NCBI RefSeq assembly: GCF_001687665.2
Contig: NZ_CP016543.2
Coordinates: 372,001-436,000, forward strand
DNA: 64,000 nucleotides
Reading direction: 5' to 3'
Source: Planococcus donghaensis
Lineage (GTDB): Bacteria; Bacillota; Bacilli; Bacillales_A; Planococcaceae
The notes under the pieces are model-generated. The model saw only the letters and a program-made list of their open reading frames with translations. It had not been told where the DNA came from and made no database searches. The position numbers were made by a program, and so were the translations under genes. Shown one piece after another: positions 51,019 to 60,353 of the stretch. Numbering within the stretch: the stretch's first letter is position 1; every line of letters starts with the position of its first letter.

Positions 51019-51249
51019 TTATTTTAATAGCAAATTCTCATCTTTTTTAGCATCTTCTAACTTCATTTGTTCAAGCTCTAGACGCATTTTTTGTGTTTCA
51101 ATAACAAAGTTTTCGTGCTTTAGTTTTTCTAGTTCTAACTCATTTTCAATCATTTTACTTTTAAGCTTGGTTTGGCTTTGCAAGTGGGCAGTAATAATGC
51201 CAGCTAGTGGAATTGAAAAGACCATAATGACAGCAATCATGCCAGTCAT
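51019..51249 (-). CDS. Membrane-anchored coiled-coil protein, 76 aa
   Basis: Starts MTGMIAVIMVFSIPLAGIIT (one helix), then a Leu/Glu/Lys-rich coiled coil (residues 25-70). Layout recalls phage-shock PspB-like proteins, but the sequence is not diagnostic. ATG at 51249 follows GAGGTGAGG; a longer reading from 51294 lacks an RBS. Confidence 0.6.
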   Translation of the reverse strand: MTGMIAVIMVFSIPLAGIITAHLQSQTKLKSKMIENELELEKLKHENFVIETQKMRLELEQMKLEDAKKDENLLLK

Positions 51250-51335
51250 ACGCCTCACCTCGTTCTGATTTTTCTGACTATTAATATTATACACGTATTA
51301 CTTGTAATTTTAAAGAAGGAGATATTTAGAAATAC

Positions 51336-51349
51336 ATGACAACTGTCAT
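51336..51349. promoter_or_regulatory. Palindromic DesR-type site upstream of des
   Basis: ATGACAACTGTCAT, a perfect 14-bp palindrome 107 bases before des. A weaker AGAC-GTTTGT-GTCT lies at about 51359-51374. B. subtilis DesR binds two adjacent sites in the des promoter; the match in layout is inference. Confidence 0.55.
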
Positions 51350-51455
51350 ATAGAAATATAGACGTTTGTGTCTTATACGCCTATGGGTTTGCCGTTAAGA
51401 TAAGGTTAATAAGTTATTCGGACCGAAAACGTCCGTCTAAGGAGGAAGACAAGAC

Positions 51456-52475
51456 ATGAGCAGAGAGAAAACAGCGCAATTACGTAAGTTTGTCGCCCCA
51501 TTTGAAAAAGCAGATGTAAAAGCAAGTGTTAGACAATTAGTAAATACAATTCCACCATTTATCCTGGCTTGGTTTTTAGCTTATCAAGCACTCGATGTTT
51601 CAATTTGGCTGACAATCGCATTGTCTGTTGTTGCAGCAGCATTTGTCATTCGTACGTTCATCATTTTTCATGATTGCACTCACGGTTCGTTTTTCAAAAA
51701 CAAAAAAGCGAATGCGATTGTGGGGACAATTACAGGGATTATGACACTTTTCGCTTACGAAAAGTGGAAACGCGAACACTCGATTCACCATGCATCAAGT
51801 GGGAACTTAGATAAGCGCGGAGTTGGCGATATTTGGGTTATGACCATCGAAGAATATGTAGAAGCGTCAAAATGGGAACGATTCAAATACCGTTTGTACC
51901 GTAATCCACTGGTTATGTTCGGATTTGGACCATTATTCCTTGTCTTAATTTCAAGTCGTTTTAATCGTAAAGATGCACGCAAAAAAGAACGCAACAACAC
52001 GTATTTGATCAATATTTCTTTAGTGGTTATCTATACGCTATTAATTTTGGCGATTGGTTGGCAGGCATTCGTAATCATACAAGGTACGACGATGTTTGTG
52101 GCTGGAGCTTTCGGAATTTGGTTATTCTACGTACAACACACATTTGAAGATTCGTATTTTGAAGATGAAAACGAGTGGGATTATGTGAAAGCGGCAGTAG
52201 ATGGAAGTTCGTATTATCAACTTCCAAAAGTATTGCAATGGGTAACTGGAAACATTGGTTTCCACCATGTGCATCACTTGAGCCCGCGTGTGCCAAACTA
52301 CAATTTGGAAAAAGCGCATGAGTCAACACCACCGCTTCAACAAGCAACAACAATCAATATTAAATCGAGTCTTAAATCGTTACGCTATAAATTGTATGAT
52401 GCACCAAATAAAACATTCGTTACATTTGGTGATATCAAACATTTACTAGGTGAGTCAAAAACGGTTGAACAATAA
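51456..52475 (+). CDS. des: Membrane fatty acid desaturase (Des)
   Basis: 339 residues. Three histidine boxes HDCTHG, HSIHH and HHVHH with hydrophobic spans between them, as in the acyl-lipid delta-5 desaturase of Bacillus (352 aa). Introduces a double bond into phospholipid acyl chains after temperature downshift. RBS AAGGAGGA. Followed by a terminator, then desKR, the same order as in B. subtilis. Confidence 0.93.
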   Translation: MSREKTAQLRKFVAPFEKADVKASVRQLVNTIPPFILAWFLAYQALDVSIWLTIALSVVAAAFVIRTFIIFHDCTHGSFFKNKKANAIVGTITGIMTLFAYEKWKREHSIHHASSGNLDKRGVGDIWVMTIEEYVEASKWERFKYRLYRNPLVMFGFGPLFLVLISSRFNRKDARKKERNNTYLINISLVVIYTLLILAIGWQAFVIIQGTTMFVAGAFGIWLFYVQHTFEDSYFEDENEWDYVKAAVDGSSYYQLPKVLQWVTGNIGFHHVHHLSPRVPNYNLEKAHESTPPLQQATTINIKSSLKSLRYKLYDAPNKTFVTFGDIKHLLGESKTVEQ

Positions 52476-52482
52476 AGAAGTG

Positions 52483-52511
52483 AAAAACCATTCTTAGCTG
52501 AATGGTTTTTT
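52483..52511 (+). terminator. Terminator of des
   Basis: AAAAACCATTC-TTAGCT-GAATGGTTTTTT. Confidence 0.82.
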
Positions 52512-52562
52512 CTTTTGTGTTTTATTTGCTATGATTGAATAATAAAGAAAGAGGAGGGCCTT

Positions 52563-53699
52563 ATGCAAAGTTGGTATCAAATATTCCCTAAAAATCCATG
52601 GTTGAGTCTTTACGCCTGGGTCATCTTTTGTATTTTACCGTTCTTCTTTATTTTTCGTTCTTCTTCGATGACGGATTTTATTTTTGGTATTTTGCTTTTA
52701 TTAATGTTCTTTATTGCATATAGGCTATCTTTTAATTCGAAAACTGGCTTTGTGTACGTGTGGGTGAGTTTTGAAATGGCCATAAACATCGGAATGATTT
52801 TTCTGTTTGGATATGTCTATCTGTCTATTTTTGTTGCATTTTTTATCGGCAATTTACGTAACAAAGTTGGATTTTTCATTATTTATGGACTTCACATTGG
52901 TTTGACGATTACAGCTGTCGTATTTGGTTTTTTTGATCATAGTGAATTGTACATATCTCAATTGCCATTTATCGTATTGAGTATACTAGGTGTCATTCTC
53001 TTGCCGTTTAATACGTATAATCGCAATAAGCGTGAAAAGCTCGAAGGGCAGCTTGAAGATGCGAATAAACGAATTTCACAGCTAGTAATCATTGAAGAGC
53101 GTGAGCGAATTGCTCGGGATTTGCACGATACATTAGGACAAAAATTATCATTAATTGGTTTGAAAAGTGATTTGGCTGGAAAGCTAATTACCCGCAATCC
53201 AGAATCTGCTTTAAATGAAATAAATGATGTGAGACAAACCGCGCGTACAGCATTAAAAGAAGTGCGTGAGCTTGTATCGAATATGCGCGGTACTAAACTC
53301 GATGAGGAACTATTGCGCGTGCAACAAATTTTAAAAGCTGCTGAAATCGATTTTGTTTTTTATGGGTCAACACAGCTAACCAACACGCCGCTTTTAGTCG
53401 AAAATGTGGTGAGTATGTGTTTGAAAGAAGCTGTAACAAATGTGGTGAAACACAGTGGGGCATCGCGCTGCAGTATTTTGATCAAACAAAATCCGGAAGA
53501 GCTTCTTGTTCAAGTTCAAGACAATGGCGTAGGATTTCCTGAAGGAAATACATCTTTACAAGGCAATGGTTTAGTAGGGATGCGTGAACGTTTAGAGTTT
53601 GTAAACGGCTCGGTAGATATTAAAGTAATGGAAGGTACTACCTTAAATATTAGAGTACCGAATGTAATTCTCTATAGTTCAAAGGAGGATGTGAAATGA
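52563..53699 (+). CDS. desK: Sensor histidine kinase DesK
   Basis: 378 residues. Four to five N-terminal membrane helices, a coiled-coil linker (KLEGQLEDANKRISQL), HisKA_3 phosphoacceptor RIARDLHDTLGQKLSL, and ATPase with LKEAVTNVVKHSGAS (N box), QDNGVGF and GNGLVGMRERLE (G boxes). It senses membrane thickness or fluidity and phosphorylates DesR. RBS AGAGGAGG. Overlaps desR by four bases. Confidence 0.93.
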   Translation: MQSWYQIFPKNPWLSLYAWVIFCILPFFFIFRSSSMTDFIFGILLLLMFFIAYRLSFNSKTGFVYVWVSFEMAINIGMIFLFGYVYLSIFVAFFIGNLRNKVGFFIIYGLHIGLTITAVVFGFFDHSELYISQLPFIVLSILGVILLPFNTYNRNKREKLEGQLEDANKRISQLVIIEERERIARDLHDTLGQKLSLIGLKSDLAGKLITRNPESALNEINDVRQTARTALKEVRELVSNMRGTKLDEELLRVQQILKAAEIDFVFYGSTQLTNTPLLVENVVSMCLKEAVTNVVKHSGASRCSILIKQNPEELLVQVQDNGVGFPEGNTSLQGNGLVGMRERLEFVNGSVDIKVMEGTTLNIRVPNVILYSSKEDVK

Positions 53700-54295
53700 T
53701 TCGAATTGTACTAGCAGAAGACCAGCGGATGATGTTGGGAGCTTTAGGTTCATTGCTCGATTTGGAAGAAGATATGGAAGTAGTAGGAAAAGCTGCTAAT
53801 GGAGAAGAAGTAATCGAACTTGTCGAAAGTTTGCAGCCTGATATTTGCATCATGGATATTGAAATGCCGTTAAAAAGTGGGTTAGACGCTGCAGAGATTT
53901 TAAAAGATCAACCGTGTAAAATCATTATTTTGACGACGTTTGCCCGCTCCGGTTATTTTGAGCGCGCTAGAAAAGCCGGAGTCAGTGGATATTTGTTGAA
54001 AGACAGTCCAAGTGAAGATTTAGCGACTTCGATTCGGACCATTATGTCTGGTCGCCGGATTTATGCCCCGGAATTGGTGGATTTGGCTTATGCTGATGAA
54101 AACCCATTAACCGATCGAGAAAAGCAAGTTATGGAACTGATTGCCGAAGGACGAAGCACGAAAGAAATTGCGAAGGAATTATTTATTACAACGGGTACAG
54201 TAAGAAATTACATTTCAACTATTTTGGATAAACTTGAAGTGGGCAATCGCATTGAAGCCATTTCTCGCTTCAAAGAAAAAGGTTGGTTTAAGTAA
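53696..54295 (+). CDS. desR: Response regulator DesR (NarL/LuxR type)
   Basis: 199 residues. Receiver domain with phosphoacceptor Asp in CIMDIEMPLKSG, switch Thr (IILTTFARSG) and Lys (YLLKDSP). The C-terminal LuxR helix-turn-helix is LTDREKQVMELIAEGRSTKEIA with TTGTVRNYISTI. Activates des when phosphorylated. Ends in a perfect palindromic terminator. Confidence 0.94.
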   Translation: MIRIVLAEDQRMMLGALGSLLDLEEDMEVVGKAANGEEVIELVESLQPDICIMDIEMPLKSGLDAAEILKDQPCKIIILTTFARSGYFERARKAGVSGYLLKDSPSEDLATSIRTIMSGRRIYAPELVDLAYADENPLTDREKQVMELIAEGRSTKEIAKELFITTGTVRNYISTILDKLEVGNRIEAISRFKEKGWFK

Positions 54296-54328
54296 AATGC
54301 CGCTGTCAGCTGACAGCGGCATTTTATT
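54294..54328. terminator. Bidirectional terminator, 32-bp palindrome
   Basis: AAAATGCCGCTGTCAG / CTGACAGCGGCATTTT. Confidence 0.9.
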
Positions 54329-54335
54329 ATTCCAC

Positions 54336-54698
54336 TCATTCATAAAGCGTATCTGACAAGGAGCCGTCTTCCGTATAAATATGAAGTTCACCGTGGTTTT
54401 TGTTAACGTAGCGCTTGGCTTCTCCCATAAGACTTTCTTTTGTTTCTTCGATTAAAATCGCTTTTTTGCTATCTTTTTTCTTTAACTGCCATCCTTCATC
54501 GTGTTTTTTAATCTCGTAGACTGGTCGGTCCTCATCACTGTTTTCAGTTTTCTTGGCTTGCTCTAAAGCAATCGGTATGGCGCGATCTTCTTCATAGCCA
54601 TCGCGAAGCAAGGCATTCGCAATCTCAATGGCTTTATTGCGGACATCAGCATTAAGGTTTTTGAACGAATCTGGGTAGTCTTTTTTGTTCCATGGCAT
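54336..54698 (-). CDS. ChaB-like / DUF2188 protein, 120 aa
   Basis: N-terminal MPWNKKDYPDSFKNL and the following helix match the ChaB fold (about residues 1-60). The C-terminal half (KHDEGWQLKKKDSKKAI to the end) matches DUF2188, a small beta-alpha domain. Cytosolic, function unknown; ChaB was named from the cation-transport regulator. ATG at 54698 has AAGGAGG upstream. Confidence 0.72.
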   Translation of the reverse strand: MPWNKKDYPDSFKNLNADVRNKAIEIANALLRDGYEEDRAIPIALEQAKKTENSDEDRPVYEIKKHDEGWQLKKKDSKKAILIEETKESLMGEAKRYVNKNHGELHIYTEDGSLSDTLYE

Positions 54699-54811
54699 CA
54701 AAAATCGCCTCCTTACCGCTTTACTTCCCACTTTTATTTATACTAAAACCGCAAATGGGGACTTTTCAAATGTGTCAATAATGTTACACTGTTAAGTAAG
54801 GAGGGGATAAA

Positions 54812-56332
54812 ATGACAGATACAACTTATCAAATCATTGCTTTAGCCGTTTATCTAGGTGCAATGCTTTATATCGGTTGGTATGCCTATCGTAAAACGGC
54901 CGACTTATCTGACTATATGCTTGGTGGAAGGGGGCTTGGACCAGCAGTAGCCGCACTGAGTGCAGGAGCATCGGATATGTCCGGATGGCTTTTACTAGGT
55001 TTACCGGGTGCGATTTACCTTGGCGGACTAGTTGAGGTATGGATTGCAATCGGATTAACAATTGGTGCCTTTTTAAACTGGTTCTTTGTAGCACCACGTT
55101 TGCGGATTTACTCATTTATTACGAGTGACTCGATTACGATTCCGAGTTTCTTGGAAAACCGTTTGAAAGACAAATCACGGTTATTAAGAATTGTTTCGGG
55201 TATCATCATCTTAATCTTTTTCACATTTTATGTTTCATCCGGTATGGTGGCTTCTGGATTGTTCTTCCAAAGCTCGTTCGGAATGGATTACCATCTAGGA
55301 CTTGTACTGGGCTCGATTGTTGTCGTTGCTTATACATTGTTCGGTGGATTCCTTGCTGTTAGTTATACCGATTTCGTTCAAGGTGTCATGATGGTGCTCG
55401 CTTTAATCGCAGTGCCAATTGTGGGGATTTTCGCTACAGGTGGATTTAGCGAAACCGCTGCAAGCATTCGAGAAGTAGACCCGAATATGTTGAGCTTAAT
55501 TTCGGGAGCATCTACAATCGGTGTTATTTCAGCAGCCGCTTGGGGACTTGGTTACTTTGGCCAACCGCATATCATTGTTCGTTTTATGGCCATTAAGACC
55601 TTAAAAGAAGTTCGTATTGCTCGCCGTATTGGGATGAGCTGGATGATCTTCAGCCTTATTGGAGCTACTGCAACTGCGCTTGTCGGTATTGCTTACTTCC
55701 AGCAAAATCCTTCAGCGACGTTAGTAGATCCAGAATCAGTCTTTCTTGACTTGAGTCAAATTTTGTTCCATCCATTAGTTGCGGGATTTGTATTAGCAGC
55801 TGTTTTAGCGGCTGTTATGAGTACCATTTCTTCTCAGCTTTTAGTAAGTTCTTCGGCACTTATTGAGGATTTATACAAAATTGCCTTTAAAAAAGAGGCA
55901 TCTGCTAAAGGTTATGTAACACTTGGACGAGTAGCTGTAGCATTGATTGCTGTTATTGCAGCATACTTGGCATGGGAACAAAATAACACGATTTTAGGCT
56001 TAGTGGCTTATGCGTGGGCTGGATTTGGTGCTGCTTTTGGACCGATTATTCTATTGTCACTATTTTGGCGCAAGCTGACTTCAAAAGGTGCATTAGCCGG
56101 AATGATTGTTGGTGCCGTCACAGTTATTGTTTGGGATTCGATGGGTACATCTGCAGAGGATGCTGGCGCAACGGACCTAACAAATTTCATGGGCAGTGTT
56201 TATGAAATTATTCCAGGCTTCTTCCTATGTCTTCTTGTTACTTGGCTTGTAAGTCTTGTTACTTACAAACGCGATGAGCAGATTGACAAAGAGTTTGATG
56301 AAACAGTTCGTTTGATCAACGAAGACAAATAA
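54812..56332 (+). CDS. putP: Sodium/proline symporter PutP (OpuE-like)
   Basis: 506 residues, 13 predicted spans. Start MTDTTYQIIALAVYLGAM, sodium-site motif ALSAGASDMSGWLLLGLPGA, YTDFVQGVMMVLALI, and GYFGQPHIIVRFMAIK are PutP hallmarks. Sodium-driven proline import for nutrition or osmoprotection. RBS AAGGAGGGG. Convergent with the second BCCT gene, consistent with an osmostress locus. Confidence 0.94.
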   Translation: MTDTTYQIIALAVYLGAMLYIGWYAYRKTADLSDYMLGGRGLGPAVAALSAGASDMSGWLLLGLPGAIYLGGLVEVWIAIGLTIGAFLNWFFVAPRLRIYSFITSDSITIPSFLENRLKDKSRLLRIVSGIIILIFFTFYVSSGMVASGLFFQSSFGMDYHLGLVLGSIVVVAYTLFGGFLAVSYTDFVQGVMMVLALIAVPIVGIFATGGFSETAASIREVDPNMLSLISGASTIGVISAAAWGLGYFGQPHIIVRFMAIKTLKEVRIARRIGMSWMIFSLIGATATALVGIAYFQQNPSATLVDPESVFLDLSQILFHPLVAGFVLAAVLAAVMSTISSQLLVSSSALIEDLYKIAFKKEASAKGYVTLGRVAVALIAVIAAYLAWEQNNTILGLVAYAWAGFGAAFGPIILLSLFWRKLTSKGALAGMIVGAVTVIVWDSMGTSAEDAGATDLTNFMGSVYEIIPGFFLCLLVTWLVSLVTYKRDEQIDKEFDETVRLINEDK

Positions 56333-56342
56333 TAAAACATAC

Positions 56343-56391
56343 AAAAGGCGTACAGCTCACTTTCCGTTAGGAAATGCTGTACGCCTTTTTG
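56343..56391. terminator. Bidirectional terminator
   Basis: AAAAGGCGTACAGC / GCTGTACGCCTTTTT with an inner TTTCC/GGAAA stem. Confidence 0.88.
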
Positions 56392-56393
56392 CA

Positions 56394-57944
56394 TTATTTA
56401 TTGCGTTGCTTTTTCATTTCTTGATCCATGCGTTTAAATCGTTCAAGTTCAGACTCCCGAATAGGGGGGGACTCTGTGCGAATGATTTTAGTGAAAGCCC
56501 AAAGCATTAATACAAGCAACACTGTAAAAGGTAAGGCGGATATAAGTGAAGCGGTCTGTAAAGCTTGTAATCCACCCGCATATAAGAGAACTGCAGCAAT
56601 TGAGGCCATTAACACACCCCATACAATCTTAAAGGCTGTAGGTGGATTTAAACTGCCGAAACTGGTCATAGATGCCAAGATGTAGGTTGCAGAGTCAGCA
56701 GAAGTCACTAGGAAAGTGAAAATAAGTAATATTGCTAAAATCGACATGATGGTCGTCAATGGGAGAACGCCGAAAGTTTGAAATAAAGCCGATGTTAAAT
56801 CATTATTTACTGCTTCAGCAATGCCAGAAGCTTGGTTTAAATCATACCAAAGAGCTGTACCGCCAAATACGGCAATCCATAAACAAGCAATAGCAGGTGG
56901 AATAACGAGTACACCCATAACGAATTCACGGATTGTGCGTCCTCTTGAAACACGTGCAACAAATGCCCCTACAAACGGTGACCAAGCGATGGCCCATGCC
57001 CAATAGAAAATGGTCCACCCTTGCACCCACTGGCCATTTGCATAAGGTTCTAATCGTAAACTATATTGCACGAAATTTGTAATATAATCGCCGAGTGCTA
57101 ACGTGAAAGTTTCCATGATGAAAACAGTTGGTCCCGCAATAAAGACGAAGACCATTAAAACTAAGGCGAGGCCAAGATTTAAATTGCTTAAGTAGGCAAT
57201 TCCTTTTTTAAGTCCTGTAGAAGACGATAAAGTATAAGCCGCAAACATTACTGCGATAATGCCTAATTGAACTGGGAAGGCGTTATCAAGACCGAATACA
57301 GCGTTGAGACCGCCGTTCATTTGCAATACACCTAATCCAAGAGATGTAGCAATTCCCATTACGGTAGCAATGACAGCTAAAGAATCGATGGAATTTCTAA
57401 CTAAAGGTCTATTTCCTAATACGGGTTCAAGAGCTGTTGAAACCAAGCCAGGCTTCTTTTTGCGGAATTGCAAAAAACCAATGACAAGACCAACAATGGC
57501 AAATACCGACCACTGGCTAACTCCCCAGTGAAAAAATGAATAACCCATAGCAATTCTTGCGGCTTGTGGAGTTAATGCGTCGCTGCCCACAGGAGAAGTG
57601 AAGAAGTGGCTCATTGGTTCAGCTACTCCCCAAAACACTAGGCCAGCCCCAAACCCGGCTGAAAACAACATGCCGATCCAAGTAAAGAAAGGGAATTCTG
57701 GACGATCGTCATCAGGACCGAGTCGAATACGTCCAAACTTAGATAATGCAATTGCTATAAGGAAAAGTGTAATGATAAAAACCGCAAGCAAATAAAACCA
57801 ACCGAAATTCAAGGTAGTAAAACTAAACAAACGTCCTGCTACTTCTCCAAATTTTACGGGTGTGATCGCACCTAATATAACAAGAATAAGAATGACGGCA
57901 GCGGATACGATAAATACAGGATTTTTTAAGAATTCTTTATTCAT
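56394..57944 (-). CDS. BCCT family transporter, second copy
   Basis: 516 residues, twelve spans. The helix-8 motif reads GWTIFYWAWAIAWSPF then ARVSRGRTIREF: one Trp of the usual WAWWISW is Ala. In BetP-type carriers that Trp belongs to the aromatic cage, so the substrate may differ (choline, ectoine, carnitine or a sulfonium compound are options). GMLFSAGFGAGLVFWGVAEP also shows GFGAG in place of GMGMG. RBS GAGGAGG. Confidence 0.88.
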   Translation of the reverse strand: MNKEFLKNPVFIVSAAVILILVILGAITPVKFGEVAGRLFSFTTLNFGWFYLLAVFIITLFLIAIALSKFGRIRLGPDDDRPEFPFFTWIGMLFSAGFGAGLVFWGVAEPMSHFFTSPVGSDALTPQAARIAMGYSFFHWGVSQWSVFAIVGLVIGFLQFRKKKPGLVSTALEPVLGNRPLVRNSIDSLAVIATVMGIATSLGLGVLQMNGGLNAVFGLDNAFPVQLGIIAVMFAAYTLSSSTGLKKGIAYLSNLNLGLALVLMVFVFIAGPTVFIMETFTLALGDYITNFVQYSLRLEPYANGQWVQGWTIFYWAWAIAWSPFVGAFVARVSRGRTIREFVMGVLVIPPAIACLWIAVFGGTALWYDLNQASGIAEAVNNDLTSALFQTFGVLPLTTIMSILAILLIFTFLVTSADSATYILASMTSFGSLNPPTAFKIVWGVLMASIAAVLLYAGGLQALQTASLISALPFTVLLVLMLWAFTKIIRTESPPIRESELERFKRMDQEMKKQRNK

Positions 57945-58249
57945 GGTAACCTCCTCAATTTTTTTCTATACTTTAGCCTATCGAAAATAAATGGAGAAAA
58001 CCACCGTTTTAGTAAAAAAACGTAATTGTCGTTAAAAAAATTGTGATTTGAGCGGATAGTTTGTTGTGGGCAGTTTTCAATAAAAAAGCTGTTTTTCATC
58101 AAAATAGGACCATGCATTTTCGAGGATAGTGAGGCAATTAATATAGTTATATAACCATTCCCGCAGAAGTTCCTTTTAAACGCTTAAAGGAGACTTTAGA
58201 CAAGGTGGCGAACGGTATAACTTAAGACGAAAATTTAGTGAGGTGCTTA
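57945..58249. other. Gene-free interval
   Basis: 305 bases between the divergent BCCT and VOC genes. AT-rich; the only structure noted is TCCTTT-TAAACGCTT-AAAGGA near 58170-58190. I found no convincing promoter, riboswitch or small gene. Confidence 0.6.
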
Positions 58250-58978
58250 ATGGAATTAGATCACATTGTTCATTTTGTACAAAAAAATCCAAAGGAAATC
58301 GTTTCCGATTGGCGAGCACAAGGTTTCCCAGCTTCTCTAGGAGGGCGACATATCAATTGGGGAACGCAAAATGTATTGCTGTATTTAAAAGATTGTTATA
58401 TTGAATGGTTGTCAGTAGAAAAACAAGAAGTTGCAACAGAAGTTGAACATCCGTTGACACGTCTGTTACTGCATGACCAAAAAGGATTTGGAACAATTTG
58501 TGTGAGAACTAAAAATATCTTGGGGGTAGACCAAGACTTGCAAAAACGTGGAATTGAGACAACTGGTGTTTTAAATGCAGAACGCCGTACTGAGGATGGG
58601 GAGTTAATCAAGTGGAAAATGCTATTTGTAAAAGCAGCTATATCTATGAAGTTGCCACCGCCATTTTTTATCGAATGGCAGGAAACCGATGAACAACGTT
58701 ACAAAAAGTTAAGAGAAAAAGGTGTTGTTCAAGCGACTAATGAAGCGATGTCGATTGATCGATGCGTTTTTGGTGTTTGGAGTCCAAGTGAAGTTGAAAA
58801 TGAATGGCGAAAAATTTTAGGTGACACGCTTGAATTGGATAATTGTCGTATTGAATTCAGAAAAACCACCAAGTCAAAAGAACGTTTAGAAGAAGTCTAC
58901 TTTGCGAATGGCACAACCAAGCTTGAATTTGAAGAAGGTCTTTACTGGCTGCCCCCTCAATCATTAGGCGACAGGTAA
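58250..58978 (+). CDS. VOC family protein (Glyoxalase_3 type)
   Basis: 242 residues. N-terminal MELDHIVHFVQKNP and GGRHINWGTQNVLLYLKDCYIEWL fit the Glyoxalase_3-like family, with His6 and Glu in YIEWL as likely metal ligands. Second half is divergent (PPPFFIEWQETDEQRYKKL). ATG at 58250 follows GAGGTG. Reaction unknown. Confidence 0.78.
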   Translation: MELDHIVHFVQKNPKEIVSDWRAQGFPASLGGRHINWGTQNVLLYLKDCYIEWLSVEKQEVATEVEHPLTRLLLHDQKGFGTICVRTKNILGVDQDLQKRGIETTGVLNAERRTEDGELIKWKMLFVKAAISMKLPPPFFIEWQETDEQRYKKLREKGVVQATNEAMSIDRCVFGVWSPSEVENEWRKILGDTLELDNCRIEFRKTTKSKERLEEVYFANGTTKLEFEEGLYWLPPQSLGDR

Positions 58979-59040
58979 ACTATGTTAAAATGGATAGACT
59001 GAATGGGAATTTTCTTTCCTGAAATAGGAGGACAAGATAA

Positions 59041-60312
59041 ATGGATGAATTACAAGAAAAAGCAGTCATAGTGGGTGTCCAACTTCAAAAAGACCTTCAT
59101 TTTGCTTATGGAATGGAAGAACTGCGCAATTTAGCAGAGGCGTGCAGCGTAGAAGTTGTGGGCGAAGTTACACAAAACTTGGAACGGATTAACCCTTCGC
59201 ATTACGTCGGAAGCGGAAAAGTAGAAGAAATAAAGGCTTTTTACGAAGAGTCTGATGCCAATTTAGTAATTTTCAACGATGAATTGTCTCCTTCACAAAT
59301 TCGGAATTTGGAAGAAGATTTAGAGTGCAAAGTTATAGACCGTACAATGCTGATTTTAGATATCTTTTCACGTCGGGCAAAAACACGTGAAGCGCAAGTA
59401 CAAGTAGAGTTGGCTCAACTTCAGTATATGTTGCCGCGTTTGATCGGCTTGAGAGCTTCACTCGGACGTCAAGGTGGGAGTAGTAGTGGTGGTGTGGCTA
59501 ACCGTGGAGCCGGTGAGACGAAATTAGAGCTAGATCGTCGTAAAATTGAAGATCAAATTTCCAAGCTTCATAAAGAACTTGAACACATTAAAGATCAGCG
59601 CATTACACAGCGCAAACAGCGCACTAAAAAAGGAATGCCTGTTGTATCGTTAGTTGGCTATACGAATGCTGGGAAATCAACGGTCATGAATGGCTTGTTA
59701 ACAAAAACAGGGCAAAACGAAGAAAAGCAAGTGTTTGAAAAAGACATGCTGTTTGCTACGTTAGAAACATCTGTCCGCCAGATTCGGTTAGAAGACAATA
59801 AGAGCTTTTTGCTAACTGACACAGTAGGTTTTGTCAGTAAATTGCCTCACCATCTAGTAAAAGCATTTCGCTCTACTTTAGAAGAAGCAAGAAATGCAGA
59901 TTTGCTCCTTCATGTCGTTGACGTTTCGAATGAAGAACACCGTTATATGATGGATGTGACGAATCTGACGTTGCATGCGGTTGGGGTCGAAAACGTTCCG
60001 ACTTTGTATGTTTTTAATAAGTCAGATTTAGCGGGAGTACGCTATCCAGCTATGAACGGTGATGGATTATGGATTGCAGCAAAAGAAGGTGTTGGTCTTG
60101 ATGAATTATTAGAAGTCATCAAAAAGCAAATTTTCGCAGATTACGTGACGTGCCGAATGATCGTTCCGTTTAGTCGTGGAGATGTTGTGGCTTACCTTAA
60201 TGAACATGCGAGTATTCACGAAACCGAATACGAAGAAGATGGTACTTTACTAAAAGTCGAACTGAGCCGCGCGGATTACGACCGCTACGAGCAGTTTGTC
60301 ATCGGAAGCTAG
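59041..60312 (+). CDS. hflX: Ribosome-associated GTPase HflX
   Basis: 423 residues. N-terminal HflX domain (NPSHYVGSGKVEEI, FNDELSPSQIRNLE, DRTMLILDIFSRRAKTREAQ), glycine-rich segment GRQGGSSSGGVANRGAGETK, coiled coil, then G domain with G1 GYTNAGKST, G3 DTVGF and G4 NKSD. Splits stalled or hibernating ribosomes under stress. RBS AGGAGGA. Shares a bidirectional terminator with the ABC exporter. Confidence 0.95.
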   Translation: MDELQEKAVIVGVQLQKDLHFAYGMEELRNLAEACSVEVVGEVTQNLERINPSHYVGSGKVEEIKAFYEESDANLVIFNDELSPSQIRNLEEDLECKVIDRTMLILDIFSRRAKTREAQVQVELAQLQYMLPRLIGLRASLGRQGGSSSGGVANRGAGETKLELDRRKIEDQISKLHKELEHIKDQRITQRKQRTKKGMPVVSLVGYTNAGKSTVMNGLLTKTGQNEEKQVFEKDMLFATLETSVRQIRLEDNKSFLLTDTVGFVSKLPHHLVKAFRSTLEEARNADLLLHVVDVSNEEHRYMMDVTNLTLHAVGVENVPTLYVFNKSDLAGVRYPAMNGDGLWIAAKEGVGLDELLEVIKKQIFADYVTCRMIVPFSRGDVVAYLNEHASIHETEYEEDGTLLKVELSRADYDRYEQFVIGS

Positions 60313-60316
60313 AATG

Positions 60317-60353
60317 AAAAAAGCGGATCTCATTTGATGAGATCCGCTTTTTC
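60317..60353. terminator. Bidirectional terminator
   Basis: AAAAAAGCGGATCTCAT-TTG-ATGAGATCCGCTTTTT. Confidence 0.9.

Noticed and set aside
58120..58249. T-box or other riboswitch before the VOC gene
   Set aside because: A fragment resembling GGTGGCGAAC was seen, but no antiterminator bulge, specifier stem or terminator could be drawn.
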